Made by a program: the position numbers and the translations under genes
DNA from: Fangia hongkongensis FSC776 = DSM 21703
Lineage (GTDB): Bacteria > Pseudomonadota > Gammaproteobacteria > Francisellales > Francisellaceae
Direction of reading: 5' to 3'
DNA length: 50,634 bases
NCBI RefSeq assembly: GCF_000379445.1
Contig: NZ_KB902248.1
Coordinates: 1-50,634, forward strand
Shown here: piece after piece, positions 28,779 to 39,077 of the stretch
Layout of the letters: every line of letters starts with the position of its first letter
Position numbering within the stretch: the stretch's first letter is position 1
The notes under the pieces: generated by a model
What the model saw: only the letters and a program-made list of their open reading frames with translations
What the model was told of the DNA's origin: nothing
Database searches by the model: none

Positions 28779-30569
28779 ATGCAGCACATTCGTAATTTTT
28801 CAATCATTGCTCATATCGATCATGGTAAATCAACACTATCTGATCGTTTTATTCAAGTATGCCAAGGCCTCTCTGACCGTGAAATGAAAGAGCAGGTTTT
28901 AGACTCCATGGATATTGAAAGAGAACGAGGCATCACCATTAAAGCACAAAGTGTAACGCTGAATTACACCGCTAAAGATGGAAAAACCTACCAGTTGAAT
29001 TTTATTGACACGCCAGGGCATGTTGATTTTTCTTATGAAGTTTCTCGCTCACTTGCAGCCTGTGAAGGCGCACTTTTGGTCGTTGATGCTGCTCAAGGTG
29101 TAGAAGCACAAACCGTTGCTAACTGCTACACAGCTATTGAGCAGAATCTAGAAGTCATTCCTATTTTAAATAAAATTGATTTGCCTTCTGCTGAACCTGA
29201 GCGCGTCTCTGAAGAAATTGAAGATATCATAGGCATTGAGGCAACCGATGCAACTACTTGTAGTGCAAAAACAGGCATTGGTGTTGTTGATGTTTTAGAG
29301 ACCATTATCAGCAAAGTCCCGGCACCCATTGGTGATATTGAAGCGCCATTACAAGCGCTTATTATTGACTCATGGTTTGACCCTTATCTAGGTGTTGTCT
29401 CGCTCGTTCGTATTCGAAATGGGGAGGTGAATGTGGGTGATAAAATTAAAATATTCTCCTCTGGTCAAACCCATCAAATTGATCAGCTAGGCGTATTCAC
29501 CCCTAAAATGAAAAAACTAACAACCCTCAAAGCAGGTGAAGTTGGCTTTATTGTTGCTGGCATTAAAGACATCCATGGCGCGCCAGTTGGCGACACAATC
29601 ACACTGGCTAAAAACCCAACAACCACAGCAATAGCAGGCTTTAAAAAGGTACAACCTCAAGTTTATGCTGGCATGTTCCCTATTAGCGCTGATGATTATG
29701 AATCATTCCGTGAGGCACTTGAGAAACTAAGCCTAAACGATGCATCACTATTTTTTGAACCTGAAGTATCACAGGCTTTAGGCTTTGGATTTCGCTGTGG
29801 CTTTTTGGGCATGCTTCATATGGAGATTATCCAAGAGCGTCTAGAGCGTGAGTACAACCTTGATTTAATTACCTCTGCACCGACGGTTATCTATAAGGTC
29901 ACCTTGAAAAGTGGCGAAGAAATGGATGTCGACAACCCCTCCAAACTGCCTGAGCAGAGTACTATTTTAGAGGTTCATGAACCCATTGTCCGTGCTAACA
30001 TTCTTGTCCCTCAGGAATATGTTGGCGCAATCATCACACTTTGTGTTGAAAAGCGCGGGGTTCAGGTTGATATGAATTATATGGGAAGACAAGTTTCTAT
30101 TGTTTATGATATCCCGATGATCGAAGTTGTCTCAGATTTCTTTGATCGCCTTAAATCAGTCAGTCGTGGCTATGCATCACTGGACTATGAGCTTCAACGC
30201 TATGAAGCAGCCCAAATGGTACTTCTTGATATTCTAATTAATGGTGAAAAAGTTGATGCGCTTGCTAGCATTGTTCATAAAGAGCAAGCCACCTATAAGG
30301 GGCGCGAGCTTGTAGAGCGCCTAAAAGAGCTCATCCCAAGGCAAATGTTTGAAGTTGCCATCCAAGCAGCCATTGGGGGAACTATTGTCGCAAGAAGCAC
30401 GGTTAAAGCCATGCGTAAAAATGTTCTTGCCAAATGTTATGGTGGGGATGTGTCGCGAAAAAGAAAACTTCTAGAGAAACAAAAAGCAGGGAAAAAACGT
30501 ATGAAGCAAGTAGGTAACGTCGAAGTTCCTCAGGAGGCATTTCTCTCTGTCTTAAGGAAAAAGGACTAA
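28779..30569 (+). CDS. lepA: Elongation factor 4 (LepA)
   Basis: Ribosomal GTPase related to EF-G, acting in translation initiation or back-translocation under stress. I start at the ATG at 28779 (596 residues), matching the E. coli start context ([19 protein letters not shown]). A TTG two codons earlier is also in frame. G1 is AHIDHGKST (11-19), G3 is DTPGH and G4 is NKID. The LepA-specific C-terminal domain ends in basic residues ([18 protein letters not shown]). In E. coli lepA precedes lepB; here no lepB follows. Confidence 0.97.
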   Translation: MQHIRNFSIIAHIDHGKSTLSDRFIQVCQGLSDREMKEQVLDSMDIERERGITIKAQSVTLNYTAKDGKTYQLNFIDTPGHVDFSYEVSRSLAACEGALLVVDAAQGVEAQTVANCYTAIEQNLEVIPILNKIDLPSAEPERVSEEIEDIIGIEATDATTCSAKTGIGVVDVLETIISKVPAPIGDIEAPLQALIIDSWFDPYLGVVSLVRIRNGEVNVGDKIKIFSSGQTHQIDQLGVFTPKMKKLTTLKAGEVGFIVAGIKDIHGAPVGDTITLAKNPTTTAIAGFKKVQPQVYAGMFPISADDYESFREALEKLSLNDASLFFEPEVSQALGFGFRCGFLGMLHMEIIQERLEREYNLDLITSAPTVIYKVTLKSGEEMDVDNPSKLPEQSTILEVHEPIVRANILVPQEYVGAIITLCVEKRGVQVDMNYMGRQVSIVYDIPMIEVVSDFFDRLKSVSRGYASLDYELQRYEAAQMVLLDILINGEKVDALASIVHKEQATYKGRELVERLKELIPRQMFEVAIQAAIGGTIVARSTVKAMRKNVLAKCYGGDVSRKRKLLEKQKAGKKRMKQVGNVEVPQEAFLSVLRKKD

Positions 30570-30716
30570 AGCAATACGCCTCAACAGGCTTTCTACTTCA
30601 ATTGCAAAACAACTTTATATTTCTAATGTAAATATCTACATGCCTTATTATAAAAGGAAAATTCAAACAATTTTATAGCTTTATGTATACGCCATTTACA
30701 ATTTTATTCAAGCGCC

Positions 30717-30725
30717 TGCTATACT
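30717..30725 (+). promoter_or_regulatory. Extended -10 promoter of the sodium symporter gene
   Basis: TGCTATACT is an extended -10 element; TTTACA (30695-30700) is 19 bp upstream. Downstream, AACGC/GCGTT (30740-30755) can form a small hairpin in the leader before the GAGGAAAGGGG ribosome site. Confidence 0.5.
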
Positions 30726-30785
30726 GATTTCATATGATAAACGCTTACGGGCGTTACTTTGTATCAACGAGGAAAGGGGTAGAAT

Positions 30786-32258
30786 ATGTCAGAAAAGCGT
30801 AGCAACTTTGGTTCTGCATGGATTTTTATTTTAGCGGCAATTGGGTCAGCAGCAGGTCTTGGCAATCTGTGGCGTTTTCCTTATCTTGCTTATGAACATG
30901 GTGGAGCTGCCTTTTTTATTGCTTACATCATCTGTCTTTTATGTATTGGATTACCGCTTCTTATTGTTGAAGTCGGCCTTGGAAAACACACAAAAAAAGG
31001 CGCACCAGAGGCCATGGCAAGCGTCGGTAAACGCGGCTACTTTAAAGTTATCGGCTGGTTATCCGTGATGGTTGCTTTTTCTATTTTAACCTACTATATC
31101 GTTATCGCAGCATGGACAGTAAACTACGCCACAAATGCGTTTTCGCTGCCTTGGCAAGGTGGATCTGAAAGCTACTTTTTCAATCAGTTTCTTGCCATCA
31201 CCACCGATATTGGCAGCTTCTCAACACCACGACTCCCCATTATTGCTGGCGTAATTATCATCTTACTATTAACCTATATTTGCATATACAAAGGCACAAG
31301 TGGACTTGCTTTTGTTGCCAAATGGATCACCCCATTACCCTTTATTTTACTTATCATTCTTCTTATTAACTCCCTCTCTCTATCTGGTAGTGAAACAGGG
31401 CTTCATGCACTTTTTGTGCCTGTTTGGGCATCACTTTTAGACAATAAGCTTTGGTTTGATGCAGCAAGCCAAGTCATCTTTTCTATCTCATTGGCAACAG
31501 GGGTTATGTTTGCTTATGGCGCCCTTTTAGACAAGAAAGTTAACGTTGCTAAAACCTGTACTATTGTCGTTATTGGCGATACGATTGCTTCTGTTATTTG
31601 CGGGATGATTGTCTTTTCAGTCATTGGACATGTTGCGCTTATCGATGGCAAGAGTATTCATGATGTCATCTCCGGTGGCATTGGGCTTGCTTTTGTTGTA
31701 CTTCCACAAGCACTGGCTCTTTTGCCAACCGGACAAGGCATTTTCTCCTTTATCTTCTATCTATCTGTTTTCTTTTTGGCGTTTACTTCGATTATTTCCC
31801 TGATTGAATCTGTTTTAGCAGCCTTTATGGACAGCAAAGCAAAGCTAAAGCGCGCCTCACTTCTTCTGGTTATTTGCTTACTGCTTTTAATTTTCAATAT
31901 TATTTACACCATGGGCAATGGACTTTACCTACTAGATGTCGTTGATCATTACATCAACGGCTATTTTATGCTTTTTGTCATGATCTTGGAGGCGCTTCTT
32001 ATCGGCTGGGTTTATAATATTTTCCGCTTCAATCAAACTGTCTTTTTATCGAGTAATCATAAAGCACTGAAACTGCTTTTTGCACTTTTGGTATCTGTTG
32101 TGGTACCACTTATGTTAATCATCCTTTTTGTCAGACAAATCAGTAGCGACATCACAACAGCATATGGTGGCTACCCAAGCGCCTATCTTACCGGTATTGG
32201 AATTGGCATTTTTGCAGTTGTAATTCTTGCCAGCATCCTATTTACCAAGAAATATTAA
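30786..32258 (+). CDS. Sodium-dependent transporter, neurotransmitter:sodium symporter (SNF) family
   Basis: LeuT-fold inner-membrane symporter, probably for amino acids or related amines. The 490-residue protein has 11-12 hydrophobic segments. The family start AAIGSAAGLGNLWRFPYLAY (TM1, with the Na+/substrate-binding unwound region) is clear. ISLATGVMFAYGALLDKKVN is the TM6-TM7 region. Substrate cannot be told from sequence. A good ribosome site precedes the ATG. The stop overlaps the mpl stop by four bases. Confidence 0.93.
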   Translation: MSEKRSNFGSAWIFILAAIGSAAGLGNLWRFPYLAYEHGGAAFFIAYIICLLCIGLPLLIVEVGLGKHTKKGAPEAMASVGKRGYFKVIGWLSVMVAFSILTYYIVIAAWTVNYATNAFSLPWQGGSESYFFNQFLAITTDIGSFSTPRLPIIAGVIIILLLTYICIYKGTSGLAFVAKWITPLPFILLIILLINSLSLSGSETGLHALFVPVWASLLDNKLWFDAASQVIFSISLATGVMFAYGALLDKKVNVAKTCTIVVIGDTIASVICGMIVFSVIGHVALIDGKSIHDVISGGIGLAFVVLPQALALLPTGQGIFSFIFYLSVFFLAFTSIISLIESVLAAFMDSKAKLKRASLLLVICLLLLIFNIIYTMGNGLYLLDVVDHYINGYFMLFVMILEALLIGWVYNIFRFNQTVFLSSNHKALKLLFALLVSVVVPLMLIILFVRQISSDITTAYGGYPSAYLTGIGIGIFAVVILASILFTKKY

Positions 32259-33631
32259 ACTTTCTCACTCGCTCTATCACAGAGCTTTTGATGTAGCCCT
32301 TCAAACCCACCATTACTCATAATAACAAAATGTGTGTGGTTAGATTGTGCTTTTACCATTTCCTTTTCAAAGGCCTCTATAATATCGCAAACATGTTGAT
32401 ATATACCAATAGATTGACTGCTTTCATCAACCTTCCATAAAGCATTTTCATTCATATAAAGCCAAGCTTCATCTGCATACTGAAGCACATCAATAAGCTC
32501 TTTTTTGTGCACACCCATTTTCATCGTATTCGAACGTGGCTCTAAAATAGCAATCACTCTATCAGAGCTTTGTCCTTGACGCTGTGATTTGGCTCTCACC
32601 GCCAAAAGTGTTTCTTTTACTGCTGTTGGATGATGTGCAAAATCATCATAAATGCTAAGCGTTTTATTTTGGAAAATGCACTCCAATCGGCGCTTGACGC
32701 CTTTAAACTCAAAAAAGGATTGTTGTATACTGTCATCAGGTATTTCAAGAAGTTTTCCTATCATATAAGCATGAAGCGCATTTTGTGCATTATGCGCGCC
32801 AATTAATGGCCATTTTATAGAAAGCGCATCTGCCTTTCTCTCTATTGTAAATTCACTATAATCGCGCTTCTTGGCCTCTACATATACACCTTTTTCTTTC
32901 CCACTTGGTAACAGTTTCGACCATACACCCATCTCTAAGAGTCTTTTAATTGCACCAACTTCTTCAGGATAGATAATCGCTGTTTTTGCAGGAAGTGTGC
33001 GGATTAAATGGTGAAACTGTTTTAAAATCGCATCCATATTTTCAAAGATATCAGCGTGATCAAACTCCAGATTATTAATTAGCAATACATCTGGATGATA
33101 ATGCATGAACTTTGAACGCTTATCAAAAAAAGCCGTATCATATTCGTCAGCTTCTATCACAAAATACTTTGAGTCAGTTAAGCGTGAGGAGACGCCAAAA
33201 TCCTGCATGACTCCACCGATCAAAAAACTTGGGTTAAATCCAGCATCATCAAGCATTTTGCATACAAGAGAGGTTGTTGTTGTCTTACCATGTGTCCCTG
33301 CAATAGCAATCACAAACTTATCTTTCAAAATATGCTCATAAAGCCACTTTGGTCCTGAGCTATACGATAGATTATCATCCAGTATTTTTTCAATAATCGC
33401 CATGCCACGGCGCATGGTATTGCCGATAATAATATGATCTGGTTTGAGCTCTAGCACCTCTGGCTCATACCCCTGATATATCTTAATACCCTGCTTCTGA
33501 AGATAAGTACTCATAGGCGGATAAATCGCCGCATCAGAACCTGTTACTTTAAAGCCTTTTTCTCTGGCAAGGATTGCAAGAGAGCCCATAAACGTACCAC
33601 AAATTCCAAGAATATGAATATGCTTAGACAT
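32255..33631 (-). CDS. mpl: UDP-N-acetylmuramate:L-Ala-gamma-D-Glu-meso-DAP ligase (Mpl)
   Basis: Peptidoglycan recycling enzyme that joins recovered tripeptide to UDP-MurNAc. The 458-residue Mur-ligase-fold protein starts HILGICGTFMGSLAILAREK, the Mpl version of the MurC-like N-terminus. It has the ATP loop AGTHGKTTTT and DDFAHHPTA. It lies 6 bp after hldE, probably in one transcript. Confidence 0.95.
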   Translation of the reverse strand: MSKHIHILGICGTFMGSLAILAREKGFKVTGSDAAIYPPMSTYLQKQGIKIYQGYEPEVLELKPDHIIIGNTMRRGMAIIEKILDDNLSYSSGPKWLYEHILKDKFVIAIAGTHGKTTTTSLVCKMLDDAGFNPSFLIGGVMQDFGVSSRLTDSKYFVIEADEYDTAFFDKRSKFMHYHPDVLLINNLEFDHADIFENMDAILKQFHHLIRTLPAKTAIIYPEEVGAIKRLLEMGVWSKLLPSGKEKGVYVEAKKRDYSEFTIERKADALSIKWPLIGAHNAQNALHAYMIGKLLEIPDDSIQQSFFEFKGVKRRLECIFQNKTLSIYDDFAHHPTAVKETLLAVRAKSQRQGQSSDRVIAILEPRSNTMKMGVHKKELIDVLQYADEAWLYMNENALWKVDESSQSIGIYQHVCDIIEAFEKEMVKAQSNHTHFVIMSNGGFEGLHQKLCDRASEKV

Positions 33632-33637
33632 CTTAAA

Positions 33638-35050
33638 TTACGCTTCAGATTTAATTTTGTTAATAATATAACTCGTTGAATAATTCGGCTTTAAATCTAT
33701 TGTTTTGACTTCTCCGCCATTTTCGATCACCTCTTTTGCCCCCGCAATTTCATTCACTTCATAATCAGCCCCTTTCACCAGTATATCTGGCAAAACTTCT
33801 GAAATAAGCCTTTGCGGGGTATCTTCAGAAAAGGCAACAACCCAGTCAACACATTGAAGCGCACTTAAGACTTCCATCCTTGCCTCAAGTGGAACAACAG
33901 GTCTTGTACTTCCCTTAAGCCTTGTTACAGACTCATCTGTATTGACAGCGACAATGAGCCGATCTCCAAGAGATCTGGCTTTTTGTAAATACTCAACATG
34001 GCCAGCATGTAAAATATCAAAGCAACCATTTGTCATAACCACTTTTTCACCCTGAAGGTGAACTTCTTTCATCGCTGTTAATAACTCTTTTTGCGAGAGG
34101 ACGCCATGGGCAAAAGCACTTTGCTCATCAAGCGCATCATGAAGCTCATTTATATTGACTGTTGCCGTTCCTACTTTACCAACAACAACACTGGCCGCAG
34201 CATTAGCAAGACGCATAGCAGATAAATAATCATAACCGACTGAAATGGCCATAGCCATCACCGCAATAACAGTATCACCTGCACCGGTAACATCATAAAC
34301 TTCTTTGGCTATCGTTGGAATATGCTCATAAGTGCCATCATGGCGGATGAAACTCATCCCCTCAGCGCTTCTTGTTACCAAAATTCCATCAAGTTCAAGT
34401 GCCTTTGCCAATTCAGCTCCCTTGTCAATAATATCTTTTTCTGTATGACACTTACCAACAACAAGCTCAAACTCTTTTCGATTTGGCGTAATAACACTAG
34501 CACCTTTATAGCGCGAAAAATCATTGCCTTTTGGGTCAACAAATATTTTAATGTCTTTCTTTTTGGCAAGCTTAATAATACTTTGCGGGTCACTTAAAGT
34601 CCCCTTACCATAATCTGACAAAACCATCGTATTATAGCCGCTAGATGTATCAATAAAATCGAGTATCTTAGCTTTATCTTCACTTAAAAAATTCTCTTCA
34701 AAATCAACACGTATCAACTGCTGCTTTTGTGACAGTACGCGCACCTTGGTAATTGTTGGTTTATCTGTTTTGATAAAATGCTGATCTATATTCTCATCAG
34801 ATAGAATGCGTGCTAAATCATGTGCTTCTGCATCATCACCGACCATCGAGCAAATAGACGCCTTTGCACTCAAAGAGGCAACATTAAGCGCCACATTTCC
34901 TGCGCCTCCTGCTCGATTTTGAATGGATTTCACATGCACAACCGGCACTGGCGCTTCGGGGGAAATACGCTCAGTTGAGCCATTATAATAACGATCGAGC
35001 ATGATATCCCCGACAACCAACACTTTTGCATGTGATAGATTATGTTGCAT
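33638..35050 (-). CDS. hldE: Bifunctional heptose-7-phosphate kinase / heptose-1-phosphate adenylyltransferase (HldE)
   Basis: Makes ADP-D-beta-D-heptose for the LPS inner core. I place the start at the ATG at 35050 (470 residues); AAGGG lies about 8 nt upstream. An upstream in-frame ATG at 35092 adds 14 residues with no family match. The N-terminal ribokinase-type domain has GGAGNVALNVA and the GAGDTV anion hole. The C-terminal nucleotidyltransferase domain starts MTNGCFDILHAGHVEYLQKA with its HxGH motif. Both halves are present. Confidence 0.95.
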   Translation of the reverse strand: MQHNLSHAKVLVVGDIMLDRYYNGSTERISPEAPVPVVHVKSIQNRAGGAGNVALNVASLSAKASICSMVGDDAEAHDLARILSDENIDQHFIKTDKPTITKVRVLSQKQQLIRVDFEENFLSEDKAKILDFIDTSSGYNTMVLSDYGKGTLSDPQSIIKLAKKKDIKIFVDPKGNDFSRYKGASVITPNRKEFELVVGKCHTEKDIIDKGAELAKALELDGILVTRSAEGMSFIRHDGTYEHIPTIAKEVYDVTGAGDTVIAVMAMAISVGYDYLSAMRLANAAASVVVGKVGTATVNINELHDALDEQSAFAHGVLSQKELLTAMKEVHLQGEKVVMTNGCFDILHAGHVEYLQKARSLGDRLIVAVNTDESVTRLKGSTRPVVPLEARMEVLSALQCVDWVVAFSEDTPQRLISEVLPDILVKGADYEVNEIAGAKEVIENGGEVKTIDLKPNYSTSYIINKIKSEA

Positions 35051-35128
35051 GTAGAACCCTTGAATATATCCGCACTCATACCTTTGCATCAAAGCGCGTG
35101 ATTTTTAACTGATCTTATAAGTTAGTGA

Positions 35129-35137
35129 TGTTATACT
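35129..35137 (+). promoter_or_regulatory. Extended -10 promoter of lpxH
   Basis: TGTTATACT is an extended -10 (5/6 hexamer) with no good -35. Transcription would start near 35144. Confidence 0.45.
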
Positions 35138-35188
35138 AAATTCAGTTAAAGTAACACCCTAATGCAACGGGAGTTCTCAAAAAATCTA

Positions 35189-35893
35189 ATGAAAACAGTT
35201 TATATAATTTCAGATTTACACCTAAGTGCAAAACGCCAAAATATCGTACAAATATTCACACGCTTTATTGACACTATTGCTAATAAAGACAATGAGTTAT
35301 ATATCTTGGGAGATTTTTTTGATTATTGGGTGGGCGATGATGATTTATCAGATTTCCACCTTAATATTATCAATATCTTAAAAGCTGCAAGCACAAAAGG
35401 TCTTCTGATTTATCTAATGCATGGCAATCGTGATTTTTTACTTGGGAAAGAATTTGCTAAATTAAGCCAAGTGACACTTATTGATGATCCTTATGTACTA
35501 GTGAGGGATGAGAGGTCTTTTCTTCTAATGCATGGCGATTTACTCTGCACAGATGACAAGAGCTATCAATATTTTAGAAAGTTTGTTCGAAATAATCTGA
35601 TCCAAAGAGCTTATCTTATGCTTCCACTGTCTCTGAGGCGAAAGCTGGCAAACAAAATCCGTCATCAAAGCCAACAGAAAAATGCGCGCTACAAAATTAT
35701 TGATGTTACCGAAAAAGGCATTTCACAGTATATAAGTGACTATCCTATCCTCATCCACGGCCACACACATCAACAAGGCGTTCACCATAAGAGCACTTAT
35801 ACTCGCTATGTACTTGGTGATTGGTTTCACTCTGGAAATTATCTTAAAATCAATCCCGATAACTCAATCAGTGTTGTGGATAACATTATCTAA
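35189..35893 (+). CDS. lpxH: UDP-2,3-diacylglucosamine diphosphatase (LpxH)
   Basis: Cleaves UDP-diacylglucosamine to lipid X, the lipid A step between LpxD and LpxB; peripheral membrane enzyme. The calcineurin-like phosphoesterase motifs are SDLHLSA, GDFFDYWVGDD, HGNRDFLLG, MHGDLLCTDD and HGHTHQQG. I prefer the ATG at 35189 (234 residues), which aligns with the E. coli start. The ATG at 35162 adds nine residues and cannot be excluded. Its end overlaps the POT-transporter gene by eight bases. Confidence 0.93.
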   Translation: MKTVYIISDLHLSAKRQNIVQIFTRFIDTIANKDNELYILGDFFDYWVGDDDLSDFHLNIINILKAASTKGLLIYLMHGNRDFLLGKEFAKLSQVTLIDDPYVLVRDERSFLLMHGDLLCTDDKSYQYFRKFVRNNLIQRAYLMLPLSLRRKLANKIRHQSQQKNARYKIIDVTEKGISQYISDYPILIHGHTHQQGVHHKSTYTRYVLGDWFHSGNYLKINPDNSISVVDNII

Positions 35894-37205
35894 ATGCAAG
35901 GCGATTCCAAATATAAGTTCCAATAACAATAATGATCGCAACAACAACTGCAACCGTACTAATCATTGATGCAACGACCTGTGTGCTATAGTCAACTGTC
36001 ATCGAGGCGATATGACCACCTACAACATTCCAAACCGCCAGCATTAAAAAGAATATCCCTGTCCCAATGCCAACTTTAGATTTTGGCATATACCTTGCAA
36101 CAACGCCCAAGCCTACAGCACTGACAAGGAGCTCTCCAATTGCATTCACAATATACGTAAGCACCAGACCCGTGCCACCATTCCAGTTTGATATAATAGC
36201 GCAAGAGATGGCTATTAGCAGTGTACCCATTGCCATTTTATAAAAGTCATGTATCGCAAATCTTTTATAAATGCCTAAAAATATCGAGCCAACAATAATA
36301 ATTGTAAGCGGGTTAAGCACAAGCATAAGTTGCCCTAATATTTCACCAACATTTGCTTTTGCCTCACTTAAGAAACTAGTGTATAGCTGCACATAAACAA
36401 TATTAAACGGCGCCAAAATAAACATTAATGCCACTACAGCCCAAACACTAGGTGTTTTAATTGCTAAAATACAAAGATAGATAATCGCTAGACAACCGAT
36501 AGATAATGTAATGATCGTCAATAAGCTTTTAAATGATAAAATCATAAAAACAATAAAGCAAAGCACAGGAATAAGCACGAGGACTTTGATAAATTTAGAC
36601 TTGTCAAAACCCTTTGCCCCTCCAGCTGTTGATACATCTTTTAATGTGTGACGCATAAGATAGAAAGTCGCCAACACCAAAAAGCTAGAAGCTGTACTGA
36701 CCCAAAAAAGTGTCACATGACTTATCAGTGAAAATGCCACCAACATTAAAGTTAATTTAGCAATCAATGACCCTATGTTAATTGACATATAAAGTGCGGT
36801 AAAGTTTCTTGACTCATGACCAGGTTGTGTAATCTGAGCCAATAAAGCAGAAGGCGCCGCCTTAAAAAGCCCAATGCCGACAGCTATAATTGACAGCGCA
36901 GCAATTGCCATAGTTAGATCATGAGATAGAGCTAAAAGTAAAAAGCCAACCCCTTTTACAAAAAGCCCTATATATACCATGCGTTTAGCACCAAAGCTAT
37001 CAGCCAAATACCCCCCTAAAACCATAATAGCGTATGTCACACCACTTGTTCCTGCGTAAAGTAGGTAAGCGTATTTATTATCAACTTGAAAATACGCCAT
37101 CAAGTATGCGACCAATATTCCAGCCAAGGCTGACCAAGAAAATCGCTCAATGATCTCCACTTGATATAAATTCAAAAGTCCAAGACTCGACAATTTTTCA
37201 CTCAT
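35886..37205 (-). CDS. POT/PTR2-family proton-dependent peptide transporter
   Basis: MFS-fold inner-membrane symporter for di- and tripeptides. The 439-residue protein has about 12 hydrophobic segments. It has the POT motif EIIERFSWSALAGILVAYL (E-x-x-E-R-F) in TM1, GGYLADSFGAKR between TM2 and TM3 and the PTR2-type NFTALYMSINIGSL in TM5. It is somewhat shorter than typical POT proteins (about 480-500). It is monocistronic. Confidence 0.88.
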   Translation of the reverse strand: MSEKLSSLGLLNLYQVEIIERFSWSALAGILVAYLMAYFQVDNKYAYLLYAGTSGVTYAIMVLGGYLADSFGAKRMVYIGLFVKGVGFLLLALSHDLTMAIAALSIIAVGIGLFKAAPSALLAQITQPGHESRNFTALYMSINIGSLIAKLTLMLVAFSLISHVTLFWVSTASSFLVLATFYLMRHTLKDVSTAGGAKGFDKSKFIKVLVLIPVLCFIVFMILSFKSLLTIITLSIGCLAIIYLCILAIKTPSVWAVVALMFILAPFNIVYVQLYTSFLSEAKANVGEILGQLMLVLNPLTIIIVGSIFLGIYKRFAIHDFYKMAMGTLLIAISCAIISNWNGGTGLVLTYIVNAIGELLVSAVGLGVVARYMPKSKVGIGTGIFFLMLAVWNVVGGHIASMTVDYSTQVVASMISTVAVVVAIIIVIGTYIWNRLAFR

Positions 37206-37347
37206 TTATCATTCCATTCTCATGTTTTTATCATCAGCTACACAGTCTAATAGTAAAATCATCGATGATCACCTTTTTATAGTAATAAGCTTTTCCTCTC
37301 AGTTACTAAAAGCCACTCATTTTGTATTTCCAAACCACAAAAAGCTA

Positions 37348-37377
37348 TTCACTGATTAACTCAAAGCATGTTACACT
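37348..37377 (+). promoter_or_regulatory. Promoter of purH
   Basis: TTCACT (37348-37353), an 18-bp spacer and TACACT (37372-37377) preceded by TGT form an extended -10 promoter about 47 bp before the purH ATG. Confidence 0.45.
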
Positions 37378-37423
37378 ATGGCCGTTTTTAATACAGCCCA
37401 ATATCCACAGGAGCTTTAATACC

Positions 37424-39001
37424 ATGAAACCCATTAAGCGTGCCCTTTTAAGTGTCTCTGATAAAACAAATATTCTTGATATTGCCAAGACGCTGAATCA
37501 ATTGAATATTGAGATCCTTTCAACTGGCGGAACGGCAAAGTTACTTGAGCAAAACAACATTCCAGTAACAGAAGTTTCTGACTATACAAAATTTCCAGAG
37601 ATGATGGATGGCAGAGTAAAAACCCTTCACCCAAAAATTCACGGGGGGCTCTTGGCTCGCCGCGGTATTGATGATCAGGTGATGCTAGATCATAACATTC
37701 AGCCCATTGACATGGTTATTGTTAATCTCTATCCATTTAAAAAAACCATTGAAAAAAACAATGTCAGCTTCAGTGAAACGATTGAAAATATCGATATTGG
37801 CGGACCTACAATGTTACGTTCAGCAGCAAAAAATCATCAAGATGTTGCCGTTATATGTAACCCCCATCGCTATCAAGATATCATTCAAGAACTTGAGCAA
37901 ACAAAAGGCTCACTGTCCGATCAAACACGCTTTTCACTTGCTGTTGAAACCTTTGAGCATACTGCCGAGTATGATGGGATGATTGCAAATCACCTTGGCA
38001 AGCTCTCAAAAGAAACCAAGGAAATAGAAAGTGATTTCCCAAATACCATTAACTTTCAATTCACAAAAACACAGCAAATGCGCTATGGTGAAAATCCTCA
38101 TCAAGGGGCTGCACTTTATATCGAAAAAGATTTCACAGGACCCTCTGTTGCCAAGGCAACGCAGCTTCAAGGCAAAGCACTCTCTTATAATAATATTGCC
38201 GATACCGATGCTGCGCTTGAGTGCGTCCTTTCCTTCAACACCCCTGCGTGTGTTATTGTTAAACATGCAAACCCATGTGGCGTTGCCACATCAAGCACAC
38301 TTTTTGAAGCTTATAAAAATGCATTTAAGTGTGACCCTACCTCAGCATTTGGTGGCATCATTGCATTTAATCACCCTTTGGATGCAACAACTGCTGCTGA
38401 AGTGATTCACAATCAGTTTGTTGAAGTGATTATTGCTCCTGAGCTGTCAACCGAAGCCAAAGCAATCTTAAGCAAAAAAGTAAATGTCCGTGTGTTAACC
38501 TATAATGAAGGCAATGATCTAGCTGTACAAAGAAGTCCTCTTGAGCTGAAAAAGATTACAGGGGGTCTATTGGTACAAGATAAAGACATACAGCAAATAG
38601 ATGAAAGTGTGCTTAAAGTTGTCACGCAAAAAACACCAACAAGCGCACAGATGCAAGATCTCTTGTTTGCTTGGAAGGTGGTTAAATTTGTGAAGTCAAA
38701 TGCCATTGTTTATGCCAAAGATAATTATACGGTAGGTATTGGCGCCGGCCAAATGAGCCGTGTTTTCAGCTCTAAAATTGCACTTGAAAAAGCAGCTGAA
38801 GCGCAATTAGATATCACCGGATCAGCGATGGCCTCAGATGCCTTTTTCCCATTTCGAGATGGTATTGATGCCGCGGCAAAATCTGGGGTTAGCGCTATTA
38901 TTCAACCCGGGGGTTCTATGCGTGATCAGGAAGTGATTGATGCTGCTAATGAGCACGGAATTGCCATGGTGTTTACTGGCATCAGACATTTTAGACACTA
39001 A
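37424..39001 (+). CDS. purH: Bifunctional AICAR transformylase / IMP cyclohydrolase (PurH)
   Basis: Last two steps of IMP synthesis. I start at the ATG at 37424 (525 residues). CAGGAG lies about 10 nt upstream, and [15 protein letters not shown] is the family start. An open frame extends 34 codons upstream without a family match. The N-terminal MGS-like cyclohydrolase domain carries STGGTAKLL and [15 protein letters not shown]. The transformylase has KHANPCGVA and ends in FTGIRHFRH, as in E. coli. Confidence 0.96.
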   Translation: MKPIKRALLSVSDKTNILDIAKTLNQLNIEILSTGGTAKLLEQNNIPVTEVSDYTKFPEMMDGRVKTLHPKIHGGLLARRGIDDQVMLDHNIQPIDMVIVNLYPFKKTIEKNNVSFSETIENIDIGGPTMLRSAAKNHQDVAVICNPHRYQDIIQELEQTKGSLSDQTRFSLAVETFEHTAEYDGMIANHLGKLSKETKEIESDFPNTINFQFTKTQQMRYGENPHQGAALYIEKDFTGPSVAKATQLQGKALSYNNIADTDAALECVLSFNTPACVIVKHANPCGVATSSTLFEAYKNAFKCDPTSAFGGIIAFNHPLDATTAAEVIHNQFVEVIIAPELSTEAKAILSKKVNVRVLTYNEGNDLAVQRSPLELKKITGGLLVQDKDIQQIDESVLKVVTQKTPTSAQMQDLLFAWKVVKFVKSNAIVYAKDNYTVGIGAGQMSRVFSSKIALEKAAEAQLDITGSAMASDAFFPFRDGIDAAAKSGVSAIIQPGGSMRDQEVIDAANEHGIAMVFTGIRHFRH

Positions 39002-39035
39002 ACATTTGACAAAATAATACACAAGCTAGCTTTAG

Positions 39036-39044
39036 TGTTATAAT
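39036..39044 (+). promoter_or_regulatory. Extended -10 promoter of pmbA
   Basis: TGTTATAAT combines a TGn with a perfect -10, 33 bp before the pmbA ATG. A TTGACA at 39006-39011 is 27 bp away, too far to act as its -35. Confidence 0.55.
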
Positions 39045-39077
39045 CTATGCCAAAAATAACAACATAATGAAAACAAG